Positions 27,027 to 36,172 of a stretch of DNA of 64,000 nt are shown here, one piece after another (position 1 is the stretch's first letter; every line of letters starts with the position of its first letter). A model generated the notes under the pieces. It was not told where the DNA came from. It saw only the letters and a program-made list of their open reading frames with translations, and made no database searches. Both the position numbers and the translations under genes were made by a program. Source of the DNA: Phycisphaerae bacterium (GTDB taxonomy: Bacteria; Planctomycetota; Phycisphaerae; Sedimentisphaerales; Anaerobacaceae); contig JAGOLX010000007.1 of NCBI GenBank assembly GCA_017993835.1, forward strand, positions 20,913-84,912, read 5' to 3'.

Positions 27027-27082
27027 CGCCGCAAGGCGTCTAGTAGCATGGGCGTCCCGCCCATGATTCCGAGTCACGGGCA
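27023..27082. repeat. Intergenic repeat mosaic after hemL
   Basis: The hemL stop is embedded in gtgacgccgcaaggcgtc, a motif also found as gtgacgccgtaaggcgtt at about 31900. Next come two short palindromes, catgggcgtcccgcccatg and cacgggcaagatgcccgtg. Confidence 0.6.
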
Positions 27083-27138
27083 AGATGCCCGTGCTTCGAT
27101 GCATGACGCGGTCCTCCCACTTGCTTTGGGGTGCCCCA

Positions 27139-28278
27139 ATGATGACAAGAGTCCCGGTGTCAATTGCGATTGTGAGCATCGGTTTCCTCGGTCTTGTGTC
27201 GGGCCAGACGGCCAGGGAGGTTCGTGACGTCGTCGGCGTCGTGCACGTCGCCGGGCGATACCATCTGACGGACAAGGACTTCCTCAACGAGGGCGCCGAC
27301 CAGATCCTGGCACTCGGCTCGCGGGTGATCAAGGTCTGGTTCTACGGAAAGCGTCACGAGCACCCGGACGGTGTCTATCCGTACAACTCGCATTGGCCCA
27401 AGGCCGGTTCGCTCGTCGAAGGGGCCCAGACGCCGTACTACAGGGACCTGTTCAGCAAGCCCTTCACGACGTACATCCTGGTGGTCACGTCGTTGGGCCG
27501 CGACGACGGCTACTGGCGCAACGGTATCCGCGACGAGCAGAAGGCCGACGAACAACGCCAGTTCTACGAGCTGACCAGGCATCTGCTGACGACCTACGAA
27601 GGCACGGGCAAAACCTTTGTCCTCCAGCACTGGGAGGGCGACTGGATGGTCCGAGGCAACTTCGACGCCAACGCCAAGCCGAGCGAACTGGCTCTCAAGA
27701 GCATGATCGAGTGGCTTAATGCCCGCCAGGCGGGCGTCAACCAGGCCCGCGAGGAGGCGGGCCAGCAGGGGGTTCGCGTCTACCACGCCACCGAGGTCAA
27801 TCGCGTCGTCCAATCGATGCGGCAGGACTTCCCCAACATGGTCACGAGGGTCCTTCCCCACACGCATCTGGACCTGGTCTCGTATTCCGCCTGGGATTCC
27901 GCGACTGAGCACTACAGCGATCCGAACGTCCTTCGCCAGGCGCTGGACTTCATCGCGGCCCACACGCCGGACAGTGCCGACTTTGGCGATCGCAACGTCT
28001 ATATCGGCGAGTTCGGCATGCCCGAGAGCGGCTACACCCTCGAGCAGATCCGCACCGCCATCCCGAACGCGGTCCGCACCGGCCTGGACTGGGGTTGTCC
28101 CTACGTCGTCTACTGGCAGCTCTACTGCAACGAGCAGAAGGACCCCAACGCCAAGCCCCCGGTCCAGAGCAACGACGCGGTCCGCGGCTTCTGGCTCATC
28201 CGTCCCGACGGCACGAAGTCCTGGCTCTGGGACTACTTCCACGACTTGTTCGCGCGGAATCGCCCGCCAGTTTTGTAG
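27139..28278 (+). CDS. Secreted TIM-barrel-like hydrolase candidate
   Basis: 379 residues from the ATG ATG pair at 27139/27142; the longer frame from 27085 starts in repeat DNA. A signal peptide (about 1-21, ending before QTAREV) is clear. The mature chain looks like a (beta/alpha)8 glycoside-hydrolase fold. HWEGDW (E166) and YIGEFGMPE (E291) sit where clan A enzymes carry acid/base and nucleophile Glu. I cannot place it in a known GH family. It lies alone between repeat DNA and a long leader region. Confidence 0.7.
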   Translation: MMTRVPVSIAIVSIGFLGLVSGQTAREVRDVVGVVHVAGRYHLTDKDFLNEGADQILALGSRVIKVWFYGKRHEHPDGVYPYNSHWPKAGSLVEGAQTPYYRDLFSKPFTTYILVVTSLGRDDGYWRNGIRDEQKADEQRQFYELTRHLLTTYEGTGKTFVLQHWEGDWMVRGNFDANAKPSELALKSMIEWLNARQAGVNQAREEAGQQGVRVYHATEVNRVVQSMRQDFPNMVTRVLPHTHLDLVSYSAWDSATEHYSDPNVLRQALDFIAAHTPDSADFGDRNVYIGEFGMPESGYTLEQIRTAIPNAVRTGLDWGCPYVVYWQLYCNEQKDPNAKPPVQSNDAVRGFWLIRPDGTKSWLWDYFHDLFARNRPPVL

Positions 28279-28421
28279 GGTGATCTGTGCCGCGACGCTG
28301 GATGGAATCGATTGTCTCATAATAGATTGTGGTGATTCACCAGGATGCCTGGGAACGTCTTTCCCTGGCTGTGAGTTGGCGATGCGAGTTGTCTTGTGCG
28401 TCAGGATCATCTACATTTTAC

Positions 28422-28450
28422 TTGACTTGTCTGCTGGAAAACGGTATAGT
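28422..28450 (+). promoter_or_regulatory. Strong sigma70-like promoter of the DUF5648-like gene
   Basis: TTGACT (28422-28427) and TATAGT (28445-28450) with a 17-nt spacer, close to consensus. Start near 28457 would give a leader of about 250 nt before the ATG at 28707. Confidence 0.7.
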
Positions 28451-28517
28451 GGGAAAACTGGGGTGGTTGAAGTGTTTGCGAAGCATGGTGTGTGCTGATT
28501 TCGGAAATATGGGCTAT

Positions 28518-28576
28518 GGCGATGGTCCGACGACGAGTTGTCTTGTATCGCCAAAGGCCCAGAGATGTATCGGACC
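28518..28576 (+). other. Possible structured leader RNA (pseudoknot)
   Basis: GGCGAT (28518-28523) can pair with ATCGCC (28547-28552). GGTCCGA (28524-28530), in its loop, can pair with TCGGACC (28570-28576). Together this is an H-type pseudoknot topology. I cannot match it to a known riboswitch. It may be chance in a region of this size, so the call is weak. Confidence 0.3.
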
Positions 28577-28706
28577 TTGGCTGATGTCGGGGTCTTCTGT
28601 AAGCGCTTCCGTAGAGGTTCAGAAGTAGAAACGAGGGGGTGGAGCGGTTCTCCCGGTCAACGAAGGGGGGCGGCCGCACCGAGGAACAGTCTCGACTGGA
28701 GGTTGG

Positions 28707-29801
28707 ATGATGAAAACGATCCGAATGTCCGTATTGACGACCTGTGTCCTGCTGTTGGCTGGCGTGGCGAGTGCCGACACCGTCACGATCAAGCACACGA
28801 TGAACTACCTGGACAACGACTGGGCGGCCGGCGTCTGGTTCGTCGAAGAAGGCACCATTCTCGACCACTCTCCCTATTGTCGAAACACCACCGAGGACTG
28901 GGGCTGGACCCATGTCGTCACGGACAACATCCCGAAGGGCGCCACCGGCATCGAATCGGCTACCGTGACCATCATTGCGTGGAATATCGACGTGGCGGCC
29001 GGCGAGGACGACATGATCTACGCGCTGGCCGAGCCGGCAGCTTCGACCACCGAGGCCAAGACGAACGGAACCGAGCTGGGCATTCTGAACAGTTACCTGA
29101 CGTCGCCGATCACTGTGGAATGGGCGAGCATGGACGGGGACTCCCACCAGATAAACGGCTACGAGGACCTGTGGTCCACCACGACGTTCGAGCTGACGGC
29201 CGACATGCTCGAGGATCTCTGGACGAACGGCGAGATCAGCTTCTACATGAACATCGACGCGACCGGCGGCAACGGCATGCGGGCCACGCTGGAGAGCGCC
29301 GTGCTCGAGATCGATTACATCGCCCCGAAGCCGGAGGTGACGTATGTCAACATCCACCGGTTCTGGTCGGAATCGCTGCGCGGACACTTCTACACCGCCA
29401 GCGAGGACGAAGCGAACTTCGTCATCGACAATTACGCCGCTACGTATGAGTACGAAGGCGTTGTCTACATCGCCATGGCCGATGACAGTGATCCGATGTC
29501 CGTCCCGGTGTATCGGTTCTATTCGCCCACGGGGAACGTTCACTTCTACACCGCCGATGCGGGCGAAGCGAACTTCGTCATCGACAACTACTCGGGCACC
29601 TGGACGTATGAAGGCATCGTGTTCTACGTCTATCCGTCGGACTATCAGCCGGACGGCGCCTCCCCGGTGTATCGGTTCTACTCGAGTTTGCTGAGTCGGC
29701 ACTTCTACACCATCAACGAGGACGAAATGAACTTCGTCTGCGACAACTACTCGGCTGTGTGGACCTACGAGGGAATCGTCTGGTACGCCTTTGCGCCCTG
29801 A
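28707..29801 (+). CDS. Secreted protein with three DUF5648-like repeats
   Basis: 364 residues. GGAGG is followed by two ATGs (28707 and 28710); the second gives the best spacing. Signal peptide about 1-23. An N-terminal beta-rich domain of about 190 residues (LDNDWAAGVWFVEEGTILD) is of unknown type. Three copies of about 50 residues follow, starting near 215, 268 and 321, with (V/I)(Y/H)RF(Y/W)S, HFYT, EDE, NF and Y.YEGI. These resemble DUF5648, a small beta unit of secreted proteins. A role in binding carbohydrate or protein outside the cell is likely (inference). Confidence 0.85.
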   Translation: MMKTIRMSVLTTCVLLLAGVASADTVTIKHTMNYLDNDWAAGVWFVEEGTILDHSPYCRNTTEDWGWTHVVTDNIPKGATGIESATVTIIAWNIDVAAGEDDMIYALAEPAASTTEAKTNGTELGILNSYLTSPITVEWASMDGDSHQINGYEDLWSTTTFELTADMLEDLWTNGEISFYMNIDATGGNGMRATLESAVLEIDYIAPKPEVTYVNIHRFWSESLRGHFYTASEDEANFVIDNYAATYEYEGVVYIAMADDSDPMSVPVYRFYSPTGNVHFYTADAGEANFVIDNYSGTWTYEGIVFYVYPSDYQPDGASPVYRFYSSLLSRHFYTINEDEMNFVCDNYSAVWTYEGIVWYAFAP

Positions 29802-29833
29802 TGTCCGCCGGGTCCTGAAGAACGCCAACCTGT

Positions 29834-29878
29834 GCTGCCGGGGGATGAACAAGTCATCTCCCGGCAGCTTCATTCTTG
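29834..29878 (+). terminator. Intrinsic terminator of the DUF5648-like gene
   Basis: A GC-rich stem, gctgccggg...cccggcagc, with a GATGA/TCATC extension and a short loop, followed by ttcattctt. It lies 33 nt after the stop. Confidence 0.75.
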
Positions 29879-29899
29879 CGCTCGCCCCCCGTCGCAGGG

Positions 29900-30994
29900 T
29901 CAATCGTCGATCTGCCACCAGTCGTCGTCGAAGAAGTGCCACTGCGGCGTAGTGATGACCACGGAGTTCTCGCTCTTGTACCGAATGCAGTTGGCCTGGG
30001 CGTGTTTGCCGTCCTTGCTGAGTTCCACAACTCGCACGTACAGCTTGCGGGAGCCCTTGAATCCGCCGCTATCGATGAATCGCTGCACGAGCTCCTGTGG
30101 GCTGGCCACGTCGCCGAATCCCTGTCGCAGCCGCTCCAGGTCGGCCTCGTTGCCGCCGAATCGCTGGGGATCGTAGCTCTCCTGGCCCTTCACGAGCTTG
30201 AACATGTATTGGACGTTGCCGTTGGCGATATATGCGGTCGCGTTATTGGCCTCCAGGGCTTCGAGCATCGCGACGATGCGTTCTCTGAGCCGGGCCGGCA
30301 GCGTTTCATCCTGGCGGAAGTCGTACGGGGCGCTGTCCATCCCGACGACGACGTTTTGTCGCTCGCCCAGCGTCTTGGCGCCTTTGGCGTTGCGGACTTC
30401 GACGGACCCCTCCGTGACCTCTACGGACAGTAGCTTCACCTGCTGCCTGGTCTGAGCGTCCATGGCGTCGACCATGTCCACGGTGAACTGCGTCCCGAGG
30501 GCCTTCACCTCGCCGTAAGGAGTCGTGACGATGAACTCGCCGTGCCCCTTGGCGACGGTGACCTCGACCCGGCCCGCAACGTGCGCGAAGCCTCTCTTCT
30601 CGGCTGTCGCCAGTGTGCGGATGCTCGCGCCCTCGCACAACCTGGCGCTGGAGCCGTCGGCAAACATGCACGTCGTCGGACCCACGACGGTCTCCTGGGT
30701 GACCGGTTCGCCCGGGGACGGATTGTCCGCAGGATGGTGCGTGAGCCAGGTGACTCCGACGATTCCTGCAACCGCGATGACGGCTGCCGCCGCGATCTTG
30801 ACGTAATGGGTGTTCATAGAGGTTCTCCATATCCTGTGCGGACGCTGTCCTGGGGACCGGGTCCGCGAAGTGAGCATTTCCACGGCCTCGGGGTGATCCG
30901 CCTTCCACTTCTGGAAGTCCGGCCGCGTGTCGTCCGAGTGGATGGCCTTGTTCAGAGCCTCGTCCAGCCATTGGTCGTCGTTTACGCGTCCCAT
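29900..30994 (-). CDS. FecR-domain membrane protein (anti-sigma candidate)
   Basis: 364 residues. The N-terminal part (1-50, WLDEALNKAIHS, FQKWKADHPEAVEML) resembles the cytoplasmic anti-sigma segment of planctomycete FecR proteins. A membrane helix lies at about 66-85, and a FecR domain follows (VEVTVAKGHGEFIVTTPYGEVKALGTQFTV). Its start is 13 nt inside the sigma gene at 30982, so the two are one unit. In Fec-type systems such proteins relay an outside signal to the sigma factor. No TonB receptor lies beside it. Confidence 0.85.
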   Translation of the reverse strand: MGRVNDDQWLDEALNKAIHSDDTRPDFQKWKADHPEAVEMLTSRTRSPGQRPHRIWRTSMNTHYVKIAAAAVIAVAGIVGVTWLTHHPADNPSPGEPVTQETVVGPTTCMFADGSSARLCEGASIRTLATAEKRGFAHVAGRVEVTVAKGHGEFIVTTPYGEVKALGTQFTVDMVDAMDAQTRQQVKLLSVEVTEGSVEVRNAKGAKTLGERQNVVVGMDSAPYDFRQDETLPARLRERIVAMLEALEANNATAYIANGNVQYMFKLVKGQESYDPQRFGGNEADLERLRQGFGDVASPQELVQRFIDSGGFKGSRKLYVRVVELSKDGKHAQANCIRYKSENSVVITTPQWHFFDDDWWQIDD

Positions 30995-31545
30995 GATGCA
31001 CTCCCGAAACCGTCTCGTTCCAACAATTCCACAATTCTGCGTTTGGCCCGCGTGAGCCGGCCGTTGACCGCCGCCGGCGTCAAATCGAGCACCTGGGAGA
31101 TCTTCGCCTGAGAGAACCCGTTGAAGTACCGCATCACGATCAGTTCCCGTTCTCCGTCCGGCAGTCGCCAGACGGCCCGTCGAACCGCCTCCGACTCTTC
31201 CTGCCGCTGGGATTGCCCATTGGCGTCAGGTTCGATCGGTTCCTCCGGCAGGGGGGCGGTCCGGGTCCTGACTCGCCGCATCTGCCGGCATACGTTCCGG
31301 CAGATCCCGCCGAGCCAGGGGCCGAACTTGTCCCGATCCCGAAGCGACCGCAGGTCCCGGCACGCGACCGCGAAGACCTCCTGTGCCGCGTCTTCCGCCA
31401 GGTGCCGGTCGCCCAGTTGAGCATAGGCCAACGCCACGATCGGGTTGTGATAGCGTTCGTAGAGAGCGCCGAAGCCGTCCAGCCGGCCTTGCCGGGCCGC
31501 TTCGACCAACGCCGCGTCGGACTGTTCCACAGACTCGATTCTCAT
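30982..31545 (-). CDS. ECF RNA polymerase sigma factor
   Basis: 187 residues. Region 2 is seen in ALYERYHNPIVALAYAQLGDRHLAEDAAQEVF and the adjacent helix; region 4 in RELIVMRYFNGFSQAKISQVLDL with a helix-turn-helix. The ATG at 31545 (MRIESVEQSD) is chosen because an earlier in-frame start at 31599 adds residues without family support. It overlaps the downstream FecR gene, its likely regulator. A TATAAT-like box lies upstream at about 31654-31659, at the start of repeat DNA. Confidence 0.88.
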   Translation of the reverse strand: MRIESVEQSDAALVEAARQGRLDGFGALYERYHNPIVALAYAQLGDRHLAEDAAQEVFAVACRDLRSLRDRDKFGPWLGGICRNVCRQMRRVRTRTAPLPEEPIEPDANGQSQRQEESEAVRRAVWRLPDGERELIVMRYFNGFSQAKISQVLDLTPAAVNGRLTRAKRRIVELLERDGFGSASWDA

Positions 31546-31655
31546 CGGAAACCCTGCTGCTTTCACCGGTGCGTTTGCTCCATTCCGGGTTCTCACCAAT
31601 AGGTGTGCCCATCCGCCCGGAATGAGCGCGAAAAACGCGAGATTCCTCCGAGGAA

Positions 31656-32651
31656 TTATACGCGGGCAGTCGGGGCTGGAAAAGACCCGCCGCCCGCGTC
31701 TTCAGGACAGTCGCAGGGGAGTGTCGCATGCACCTGTGGCATCGGCGTGGGCGTCCCCATTTGTCGCTCTGGTTCCCTCGCACTCCCAACCTGAGACTCC
31801 TGGTCCCGAGATTGGCTTCGTTTCGCACAATCGACTGGGAAGCGTGAAGGCTGAAGTGTCTCGGCCGAGGACCGCGCCGCGGGACTCACGTCGTTCGTAG
31901 TGACGCCGTAAGGCGTTGTCTTCTCTTGGAGTTCGAAGTGTGAGGTTTGAAGTGTGAAGTCAGAGTCGTTACCCGCAACCCCACGCGTCGCGTCGGACGT
32001 TCCCTCCGGCGATGGTTGTGCGCCAAACGAACCCAATTCCACCCCTGCTACGGCCTCCTGACCCGCCGGAAGGCCGCTTTCCAAACGGGGAGCTTCCCCC
32101 GGCCCGGCCGTCGTACGCGCCTGCCGCTCCCTCCGCAGTTCCGCCATCGTGCGGTACAGGCTGCTCTCGATCCGCCGTTCGTACATGAGCAGCCGGTCCA
32201 GTACCCGCGCCTCCGCGAAGTCCTCGACGACCAGCCTGCCTAAAGTCGCGTTCTTGTCCACCACGCCGGCGATGCCCCGATCCCACTCGTTGCCCTTGAG
32301 CTGCTTCCACTCTTCGAGCCGGGCTTCCAGGAGCGGTTCCGGCTCCCCCTCGTCGAGTGCCGCGAAGGCCGCGTGCTGGAGCCGCTCGGCCCTTTGCAGC
32401 CGCCACGAGAGTCCGACGACCCGCTCCGCGAGCATCGTCTCCACCGCTCCGGCCGGGTGCAGCTCCTGGAGCATCCCCTCCCGGTAGGTCTCGAAGTCTG
32501 CGGGGTCCTCCCCCTGAATGACCGCGTCCCGCGCCAGCAGCCCATGCTTGATCGCATTCCGCGAAGCCGTTTCCTTGCCTTCCGCCGTACGCGGACCCGT
32601 GGACTTCTGGGCATTCAAACGATTCGCCTGGATCTGTACCATCGTCGCCAT
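31656..32651 (-). CDS. Conserved protein with ANRLNAQKSTGPRT motif, tail made of repeat DNA
   Basis: 331 residues; GGAGG lies 7 nt before the ATG at 32651. The first 180 residues contain QIQANRLNAQKSTGPRTAEG and RNAIKHGLLA, a motif seen in proteins common in Acidobacteria and planctomycetes with no known function. Helices rich in Arg and Glu follow. From about residue 235 the sequence becomes low-complexity and mirrors intergenic repeats (DFTLQTSHFELQ, TPYGVTTNDVSPAARSS, CAKRSQ). The tail is thus repeat-derived and probably not part of the original protein. Function unknown. Confidence 0.65.
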   Translation of the reverse strand: MATMVQIQANRLNAQKSTGPRTAEGKETASRNAIKHGLLARDAVIQGEDPADFETYREGMLQELHPAGAVETMLAERVVGLSWRLQRAERLQHAAFAALDEGEPEPLLEARLEEWKQLKGNEWDRGIAGVVDKNATLGRLVVEDFAEARVLDRLLMYERRIESSLYRTMAELRRERQARTTAGPGEAPRLESGLPAGQEAVAGVELGSFGAQPSPEGTSDATRGVAGNDSDFTLQTSHFELQEKTTPYGVTTNDVSPAARSSAETLQPSRFPVDCAKRSQSRDQESQVGSAREPERQMGTPTPMPQVHATLPCDCPEDAGGGSFPAPTARV

Positions 32652-33351
32652 GACAATCCCTCCAAATCTGCGATCTGCGCTTCACGATTCACGCTTCGTC
32701 GCCATCCCAACGGGGTGGCTGTTATGGGTATTATACCATAGAATTAAGGCGATTTCAACAAAAATACAACACAACACGCAAGTATTCCTGTCTCACAACC
32801 CCTTGTCCCGCCGGGACTAACAAGACACCGTGAAAGAATCTTCACCACAGAGGCACAGAGGTCACGGAGAAGGCTGTTTGTGGTGTGCCCGTAAGAGCAT
32901 ATCTTCAGGTCACGGGGCACGAGCCACGGATCACGGCCCAGGAACCGCGGCTGAACGCTGATGAACGCCGACGCCGACCGTGTCCTTCCCGCGGAGCCGT
33001 TCATGGTCCTTTGGCCCACCCTACGTGTCGATGCCGCATTTTTCAGAGGAGCGGGAATCCAGATTCTGTTCGGCACAGAGGATGCCGAGGGCCACAGAGC
33101 CAGAAGGGTACGTGGAACTCGGCATCAGCGGTAGGGTGGGCTGTGCCCACAAATCCCCCTGGGGAAAGTGGGAAGTGTCCCCACTCACCAAAAACCGAGT
33201 ATGCCTATCGGCGTACCGCCCAAGAGAGCAATGTATTCACAACATGCCGCAGAACTTGTTGTGAAACACATCTCCTATAGGTTAGGATAATCTGGTGTTG
33301 TGGCAAGTTGCAGACCGTAGTCTGAGAGTCCTTCTACTAAGGAGACCGTCG
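32652..33351. other. Gene-free, repeat-rich intergenic DNA
   Basis: A 700-nt stretch with no convincing gene. It contains accacagaggcacagaggtc, ccgcggctgaacgctgatg (also near 7195) and gtagggtgggctgtgccca (also near 7275). A weak promoter-like TAGGAT/GATAAT element lies near 33285-33292 before the gene at 33352. Confidence 0.6.
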
Positions 33352-33726
33352 ATGAAAAAGACCCATATTGGAATCATCGTGCTTTGCGCAGTTCTCTGTG
33401 TCTGCCTTGCCGGCATCGCCATCGCCAACAGCGCGGTGGACAGCGATGAGCCAGCCATGATGATCTCCCCCAGCGTCATCGTCCTTGCCAAGGTGTCAAC
33501 TATCACGGTCCATACAAACATCGCACTGTCCGAAGTCGATCGCAGTACGATTGCCCTCGATGACGTTGCGGCAAGCGGCGTCTTCGCCGATAGTCTCGGC
33601 CACCTTGTTGCCAAGTTCGCAATAGCGGGCCTTCACCTGACGCCCGGCCCAGTGACTCTAACGCTGACCGGGGACTTCAAGACTGGCGGGGGCTTCTCCG
33701 CCACGGATGACGTCATCGTCAAGTAG
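33352..33726 (+). CDS. Small secreted protein of unknown function
   Basis: 124 residues. AGGAG precedes the ATG at 33352; a longer frame from 33295 lacks this. Signal peptide about 1-26. The short mature chain is beta-strand-like and threonine-rich (VSTITVHTNIALSEVDRSTIAL) and may be one Ig-like domain. No homology recognised. It stands alone after the repeat-rich stretch. Confidence 0.7.
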   Translation: MKKTHIGIIVLCAVLCVCLAGIAIANSAVDSDEPAMMISPSVIVLAKVSTITVHTNIALSEVDRSTIALDDVAASGVFADSLGHLVAKFAIAGLHLTPGPVTLTLTGDFKTGGGFSATDDVIVK

Positions 33727-33795
33727 TCGCTGCGGCAGGCCACAGCACTCGCCAAGGAAGGCGAGTCCAGTCGACAAAATGCATAGTTCCGGGAT

Positions 33796-34140
33796 CTAAC
33801 AGACCAGGAACACCCAGGCGAGTACTGGAACAGTGACGGCGATAGGGCCTGCGAAGACTACCGTACCCATGGCTTCTGGCATATCGAGGCCAAAGGCCAC
33901 ACGGGCGGCGCAAACCCATGCCCCCGCGACAACCGCGGCCAGGGCGTGCTTCCATCGCCGAGCCCTCGCTCTTGACGCGGTCCCCTGATTGACGGGCACA
34001 CTGTTCGAGCATTCAGAACATCTTGTGCACCACCACCACGCAAGCGGATTCCGTGTGGCCGTCCCTCTCGGGGGAGGTCGATCTTCTTCAGGAGATTGCA
34101 GGCGGTCCGCCCGAAGAGAACAGAATCGTGAGAGTTTCAC
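33796..34140 (-). CDS. Possible small membrane protein with zinc-ribbon-like Cys pairs
   Basis: A GTG-started frame of 114 residues. CTRCSEC at about 38-44 resembles half of a zinc ribbon, followed by two hydrophobic stretches (about 67-85 and 90-114). The start is uncertain and no clear ribosome site was seen. It could be a fragment or a chance frame. Kept because the hydrophobic plus Cys layout is coherent. Confidence 0.3.
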   Translation of the reverse strand: MKLSRFCSLRADRLQSPEEDRPPPRGTATRNPLAWWWCTRCSECSNSVPVNQGTASRARARRWKHALAAVVAGAWVCAARVAFGLDMPEAMGTVVFAGPIAVTVPVLAWVFLVC

Positions 34141-34308
34141 GCACTCGTGGAATCGTGTTGCGTACTATGCTCTCATCGAATCATAGTATGGTGGTGTGCC
34201 ATTGCTGAAACTGGGTGTCTAAGTGACATCGATATCCAAAGCCTGCCCCCTTATCCTCCGCGGAGCGGAATCGGTCAAGCTGTCCTTGGAACATGTACGA
34301 CGGCGGGA

Positions 34309-35733
34309 TCATATGAGATTGAAGTCTTCGACGACGATCCGATGACTGTCAACGCCCATGGCCCGGAATTGAGCAATCAAGGCATTGGTCATGGGAGAGG
34401 GGCCGCACAGAAAGATCACCTTGTCTTGGACGCCTCTGCGGACCTTGTGATCCACGTATTCGGCGGTGAGTCTGCCCTTCTGGTCGCTCAGATAGAGCTC
34501 ATAGTGATGCCCGCGCTGCTCGAATTCCTGGAAGCCGTGAAACTGGCTGCTCATTACCTCAGTTCGGATGTCCTTGTCGAAGCTCGCTTCCTCGAGGGTG
34601 CGACAGACGTAGAACAGGCTCACCAGAGGGCTCTTCCATGTCCGGATGATTTCCGGATGCAATTGGGTGAGTGACTGGGGCAACTCGTCCGGGTCGTAGC
34701 GGTCCTCTGAGTGGAGCGCGACGTGCCACATTCCGATGAACGGGGTGATGCCGATGCCCCCGCCGATGAACACACAGTCTCGCTCGGCCGCCAGGAACTG
34801 GTCACTGAAGTGTCCGTAGGGCCCGGATACCGTCACGGCGTCGCCCACCTCCAGGCGGTTGAGCGTGCGGGTATGATCGCCGGCCTGTTTGATCCCCAGC
34901 TTGAATCGGGCCCCGAGGCGATAGCCGCAGGCGATCGAATAGGGATGCGGCTCAGGAGTGATTCCCTCCTTGTGGATGACCAAGTAGACGAACTGGCTGG
35001 GCTTGAAGTCCATCGGTCTGCCCCTGGGTGCGAACGTCACGTCGAGGATTTCTCCCGCTCTCACGATGTCCGAGACGACATACTCGAAGCGCGGGCCCAG
35101 GAACCGGTAGAGGAAGCGGATGTACACGAATCCCGCCATCGCCGCCAGCAGGATCGCATACATCCAGAACCGCAGCAGCGGATACCTGGCGACATCTGCG
35201 TCGACCAGGAAGATGTGCACGATCACCAGCGGCAGTACCAGGCCGAACCATTCATGGGTCCTCTTCCAGCGGTGGTAAGGGATCTTGATCCAGAGCGTCA
35301 CGGCAATCAGAGCCCCGAAGCCCATCAGGGCCGCGACGCCGACGTTCTGTCCCCACAGGTACCGCCCGCCGCTGGGATACTGGAACCACATCGCTCCCAG
35401 GAACCCGAGGACATCGGGTAAGCGGTCCATGGCCAGAAACAGCGGATGAAGGAGGATGATGAAGAACGACAGGCGTCCCAGGCGTTTGTGGAGCTGATAG
35501 ACCTTGTCCAGTCCGCCGAAGTGGCCCTCGATTACGCGAATTCGTGTCGAGAGGAGGATGCTCAGGCACATTAGAATCGTGGCCGTCAGCGAGGCGGCCT
35601 TGGCCGGATACTTATAGGGATTGGCAAACCAATCCTGGTAGTACCACTTGCTGCCAAGCCATAGCAGCAGTGTGGCGCCGACGACTCCGATTGCCGGAGC
35701 GATCTTCACATGGGTTCTGGAGGTGGTCAGCAT
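34309..35733 (-). CDS. Ferric-reductase-like flavocytochrome
   Basis: 474 residues from ATG 35733; a TTG at 35790 would add 19 residues. The N-terminal half has about six membrane helices with haem-ligand His pairs (HKRLGRLSFFIILLHP and HRWKRTHEWFG...VHIF), as in ferric reductase/NOX-type membrane domains. The C-terminal half binds FAD (HPYSIA) and NAD(P)H (GGGIGITPFIG), ending in CGPSPM and VEDFN. It should move electrons from NAD(P)H through FAD and haem across the membrane, with ferric iron or another acceptor. No iron-uptake genes are beside it. Confidence 0.9.
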   Translation of the reverse strand: MLTTSRTHVKIAPAIGVVGATLLLWLGSKWYYQDWFANPYKYPAKAASLTATILMCLSILLSTRIRVIEGHFGGLDKVYQLHKRLGRLSFFIILLHPLFLAMDRLPDVLGFLGAMWFQYPSGGRYLWGQNVGVAALMGFGALIAVTLWIKIPYHRWKRTHEWFGLVLPLVIVHIFLVDADVARYPLLRFWMYAILLAAMAGFVYIRFLYRFLGPRFEYVVSDIVRAGEILDVTFAPRGRPMDFKPSQFVYLVIHKEGITPEPHPYSIACGYRLGARFKLGIKQAGDHTRTLNRLEVGDAVTVSGPYGHFSDQFLAAERDCVFIGGGIGITPFIGMWHVALHSEDRYDPDELPQSLTQLHPEIIRTWKSPLVSLFYVCRTLEEASFDKDIRTEVMSSQFHGFQEFEQRGHHYELYLSDQKGRLTAEYVDHKVRRGVQDKVIFLCGPSPMTNALIAQFRAMGVDSHRIVVEDFNLI

Positions 35734-35995
35734 ATGTGGTAGTTCACCGGCAGTCGTCTCCGTTGAGACCTCGGATGGATTGGAGGACAACGAGGACCAT
35801 CACTTGTTCTCGTTCTCTTCTATCCTGGTTCACCTGACATTCGGACCTGCACGACCGTTCGACTCATCTCGACCTCGCGAGGTTCGTCCGACACTCCGGA
35901 ACCGCCGCTCACTTCGTCGCAGCCTGATCCAATGCTTTTCTGCGGACAATTGTCGCGAAATGGGTGGAGGGAAGCAAGAACAAAGCCGGAAGATC

Positions 35996-36145
35996 GGCTC
36001 GGAAATCCGGAATTTGAATGTCGAAATGCGAAACAAGCACGAATGGTCAGAAACTCAAAGTCCCAAACGGACCCTTGGGCGGGCGAAAGCGTTTCGGTCA
36101 TTTGGATTTTGGTGCTTTGGAATTGTCTCGGATTTCGTGCTTCTG
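35996..36145. repeat. Palindromic repeat B, copy 1 (inverted orientation)
   Basis: About 150 bp. Left arm ccggaatttgaatgtcgaaa, right arm gtctcggatttcgtgctt, with the core gcgtttcggtcatttgg. It is the reverse complement of the core of copies at 39419 and 41115. Confidence 0.65.
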
Positions 36146-36172
36146 TGGCCGTGTTTCGCGGCAATCTCCGCG

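Noticed and set aside
33719-34012. 97-residue minus-strand frame
   Set aside because: Arg-rich composition without motifs; overlaps the better candidate at 33796-34140.
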